A DNA stretch of 64,000 nt from Tridacna crocea (lineage: Eukaryota > Mollusca > Bivalvia > Cardiida > Cardiidae). The notes below the pieces were generated by a model that searched no databases, had not been told where the DNA came from, and saw nothing but the letters and a program-made list of their open reading frames with translations. Position numbers and translations under genes: made by a program. Shown in pieces: positions 61,376-64,000 of this stretch. Numbering within the stretch: the first letter of the stretch is position 1; each line of letters starts with the position of its first letter. The stretch is taken from positions 65,416,192-65,480,191 of the forward strand of contig OX031061.1 of assembly GCA_943736015.1 (NCBI GenBank), read 5' to 3'.

Positions 61376-61499
61376 AAATGATACCTAAATCAAGTCTATA
61401 AATGATTATAAATTCTATCGCACTTCTCTCCCTTACATAGGTCTAATTTTTATTTCGTCGAATATTTTCTAGCCTAAATAAATTGTATTGGTGTTTGAA

Positions 61500-62180
61500 C
61501 CGTTTGAACAACTAAGCTTGTATCACGCCGGTCAGTGAATCTACCCATGTGTTTCCTGGCTTTCTCACACCAGTACTGACACAACTTGCTGTCCAAGTCA
61601 CTGATTACTTTCTCACACCAGTACTGACACAACTTGCTGTCCAGGTCTCTGATTACTTTCTCACACCAGTACTGACACAACTTGCTGTCCAAGTCACTGA
61701 TTACTTTCCCACACCAGTACTGACACAACTTGCTGTCCAAGTCACTGATTACTTTCTCACACCAGTACTGACACACCAGTACTGACACAACTTGCTGTCC
61801 AAGTCACTGATTACTTTCTCACACCAGTACTGACACAACTTGCTGTCCAAGTCACTGATTACTTTCTCACACCAGTACTGACACAAATTGCTGTCCAAGT
61901 CTCTGATTACTTTCTCAAACCAGTACTGACACAACTTGCGGTCCAAGACATTGATTACTTTCTCACTCCAGTACTGACACAACTTGCTGTCCAAGTCACT
62001 GATTACTTTCTCACACCAGTACTGACACAACTTGCGGTCCAAGTCATTGATTACTTTCTCACAGGCATCAAAGGTGAGAGGCGAAAATCGCCAGAAAGAC
62101 AGAAAGAAGGTTTGCCTCAACCGGATATCGAACTCGCAACGACCAGGTCTCGAGTCTAATCATGACTCTAATCACTGAGC
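61500..62180 (-). repeat. tRNA-derived SINE, subfamily 2, carrying an internal minisatellite
   Basis: On the - strand: CCCCGATAGCTCAGTGATTA (A-box), GCGAGTTCGATATCC (B-box), CGCCTCTCACCTTTGATGCC, about ten tandem 48-bp units, then AAACACATGGGTAGATTCAC. The copy at 19262 has the same head and tail around a single unit. Confidence 0.88.
61553..62065 (-). repeat. 48-bp minisatellite within the SINE, about 10 units
   Basis: Unit ACTTTCTCACACCAGTACTG, ACACAACTTGCTGTCCAAGT, CACTGATT (48 bp). One partial unit interrupts the register at 61768-61780. Because 48 is divisible by 3 both strands stay open and give false repetitive proteins. Confidence 0.95.
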
Positions 62181-62230
62181 TATCGGGGGGGGGGGGGGTA
62201 GCCTAAACAAAAGAACTGTAAATTGTGAAA

Positions 62231-62275
62231 ATTGAGGCGAAATCGGGCCTGTTTTAGCTCCAGATTTCTCTGAAT
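62231..62275 (-). repeat. R5 left flank of the LINE fragment
   Basis: TGAGGCGAAATCGGGCCTG and TTTTAGCTCCAGATTTCTCT match 43652-43691. Confidence 0.7.
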
Positions 62276-62299
62276 ATTTCATTGAAAGTATGGACATAA

Positions 62300-63044
62300 T
62301 TGGGGCTCATGTTTGTGTGTGATATTTTCAATTGTATTCTAGACAGTGTTTTTTTCCCAGAAAGCTGGATGGATGGTATAATCGTACCTTTTTTTAAAAA
62401 AGGTGATGTAAATAACGTGCATAATTATAGGGGTATTACTTTAGTGAGCTGCCTTTCAAAATTATTTACTTCTGTATTGAACAAACGAATAGAAAAGTTT
62501 TGCAATGAAAATAATACGATCACTGATGCGCAATTTGCATTTGTAAAAAGCCAATCAACTGTTGACGCTATGTTCATTTTACTTAATATAATACAATCTC
62601 GTTTAAATGATAAAAAACGACTATACTGTAGTTCTGTTGATTTCACAAAGGCGTTTGATAGTGTTTATAGAAACGCTTTATGGTTAAAGCTGTATAAATG
62701 CGGGATAGGGGGGGAAATGTTTAAGGATAATAAAAGATATGTACAGTAAGGTTAAATCTTGCGATAGATATGTCCAAATTCTAAAGTACTGGTTTAAGTT
62801 AAATTCTACAGAAAATGTTATTTTGAAAACAGTGTATAGGCTTAGTTATGAACAGTGTGAGAAAGGCTGCAGAAATTGGGTTTTAGACGTTAAAAGTATG
62901 TTGAATGAGCATGGCTTTTCCAATATATGGGAAAATCCATTTTCAGTTAACGGTAAAAATTTTGTACAATATTTTAGACAGCGACTTATCGATAACTATA
63001 CCCAATATTTTAGTTTGAAATTCAAAGTAACGGTTGTCGCGTAG
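62300..63044 (+). pseudogene. LINE reverse transcriptase, internally deleted
   Basis: The first 140 codons carry non-LTR RT motifs: PESWMDGIIVPFFKKGD, NYRGITLVSCLSKLFTSVLN, DAQFAFVKSQSTVDA and the motif A segment VDFTKAFDSV with its catalytic Asp. A frameshift near 62725 restores IIKDMYSKVKSC. The sequence then jumps straight to a C-terminal LINE segment (RYVQILKYWFKLNS, NWVLDVKSMLNEHGFSNIW, VQYFRQRLIDNYTQYF). The RT fingers-palm remainder including the (F/Y)xDD box is absent, and the endonuclease domain is missing upstream. It is therefore inactive. The clade is not assignable by eye; the C-terminal style is that of mollusc and cnidarian CR1/Jockey-group-like elements. Confidence 0.88.
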
Positions 63045-63055
63045 AAAAGTAGTCC
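63010..63055 (-). repeat. R5 right flank of the LINE fragment
   Basis: TTTTAGTTTGAAATTCAAAG, TAACGGTTGTCGCGTAG and AAAAGTAGTCCGGTTTCG match 43748-43790 and 63787-63830. Confidence 0.7.
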
Positions 63056-63509
63056 GGTTTCGAATTTGAAAATGGGTCAGAGTGAAAAACCATGCAGGTC
63101 ACTAGGTCAGTTTAAGTTCAGTACTCATGAAACTAGGTCAAAGTATTTGTCTTGATATATTAGAGTATAGAAAAAGTTTGTAGTCATGCTAGAGGCCGAA
63201 TTTTCGGTCCAATAATTATGGAAGCTTGTTATAATTTTTGTCCTAATTTCTCGAAACAGATTTAAAACGGATCATGTTTGGTCAGAAGGCTCAGTTGGCC
63301 CTCTTGTTTAAATTCTGCATGGCCCTGAATCACTCTACTTTATGCAAAGAAATGAATGAAAAGTAGCCTCGCTTGCATTTGCCTCTTTTTCCTCATTGAT
63401 TTCATTTTGTTGAAAAATAGTATTGGTTATTTGGTAATGCTTTTGAAAAATATAAAACTTTCAAATAGATCTAGTCTGTGACTAGAAAATGATTATCCAC
63501 CATCACATT

Positions 63510-63875
63510 AACTTGCCAAGACAGCGCTTTCTGTTGTGCTGAAAAGAAACTGCTACTATCGTGAAACACGTTGTATGCGCATGTCATACTCTTCGAAGAT
63601 TCGACCTGTCTGCAATGACGCATCACCGACCCCGTATACTTCGGAAAAGTAGGGCTTACATCGAAGCTATTACCTAAGCCTGTAGGCGCTGTTTTTATAC
63701 ATGGCTTGTGCTTAGGTTACATGCTAGCTGATCATATCTGAATGAGTCACACTAGGTAGCCTTTTATTGAGTAAACGTTTATTTTAGTTAACGGTTGTCG
63801 TATAGAAAAGTAGTCCCGTTCTGTACCCAGAATGCTTACATTTTATAGATGTGTCTTAGTAATATTACGGGAGAC
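63510..63875 (-). repeat. R5 repeat, - copy
   Basis: GCGCATGTCATACTCTTCG, CGACCTGTCTGCAATGACGC, AGCTATTACCTAAGCC, TTTTATTGAGTAAACG, AAAAGTAGTCCCGTTCTG. Confidence 0.8.
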
Positions 63876-63939
63876 CACTCCTCCATGCATAGCTTTGTCC
63901 TGATCTTAATACAATACCTTACTACTGCTTCAGATAGAT

Positions 63940-64000
63940 ATCTCTTTGGCTCAGTGGTTATGGTATTGGCTTTTCGTCCGGGCCTTCTAGGGTTCGTATT
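63940..64000 (+). repeat. tRNA-like SINE head, cut by window end
   Basis: CTTTGGCTCAGTGGTTATGG (A-box-like) and TAGGGTTCGTATT (B-box-like) at proper spacing. It might be a SINE head or a true tRNA gene; the acceptor stem cannot be checked. Confidence 0.4.

Noticed and set aside
61474-62120. Repetitive proteins with 16-residue units (CQYWCEKVISDLDSKL on -, TPVLTQLAVQVTDYFL on +)
   Set aside because: The 48-bp minisatellite is a multiple of three, so it stays open in several frames. It lies inside a SINE with no splice or start context.

Overview
The window is eukaryotic nuclear DNA. It is AT-rich, its genes are split by GT-AG introns, there are no bacterial-style operons, and much of it is short interspersed repeats. 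tRNA-derived SINEs with AATC tails, GTCCGTCCGTC-type repeats and several palindromic miniature elements suggest a bivalve mollusc. That is inference from remembered repeat style; I cannot name a species.

Protein genes are sparse. (1) 9935-13851, + strand: the last three coding exons of a LIV-1-type ZIP zinc transporter, joining in phase and ending at a stop. (2) 28921-30118, - strand: the large terminal exon of a galactose-3-O-sulfotransferase-like Golgi enzyme, with a candidate 29-bp upstream exon at 31046-31074. (3) 53469-59066, + strand: two phase-compatible exons of an unrecognised gene with an acidic, disordered-looking product and two RRGSY motifs. (4) 37363-37527: a promoter-like GTCACGTGAC plus ETS-like site in front of a candidate first exon. 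Transposon remnants are a mariner transposase pseudogene (24385-24815), a transposase N-terminal remnant (27348-27592) and a LINE with its RT core deleted (62300-63044).

The dominant content is one family, here called the TTAA-hairpin element. It is about 225-240 bp, bounded by TTAA, with ends TTAACYCTTTACC and GGTAAAGRGTTAA, and a central palindrome with arms of about 33 nt around one base. By eye there are roughly 80 full, partial or degenerate copies on both strands, probably a quarter of the window. TTAA boundaries and a filled/empty site comparison suggest piggyBac-like mobilisation. Subfamilies differ in the palindrome core, yet the two arms of a copy usually match each other.

Other families, named here for convenience: H2 (about 60-bp palindrome around GTAGATCAAGATCAGACTGCA), H3 (ends GGCNTGCAACAYGCG, core with CGGATCAGCCTGCGCAG), H4 (ends with TCAACTGGTTGT), H5 (core with AAGTTTCGGCCCAGGTC), R5 (begins CTCCCGCTAGATGGCATTC), R8 (330-bp repeat), two tRNA-derived SINE subfamilies, three minisatellites, and a 1.3-kb GA/GAGCTC array. 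Several nested insertions give a relative chronology: H3 in H4, SINE in SINE with a 10-bp target duplication, SINE in TTAA-hairpin, TTAA-hairpin in H3, in R8 and in a GA-rich tract.

Most apparent ORFs are translations of hairpin arms or tandem repeats, not genes. Repeat coordinates are by eye, good to a few bases for TTAA-bounded copies and about 10-20 bases for degenerate ones.
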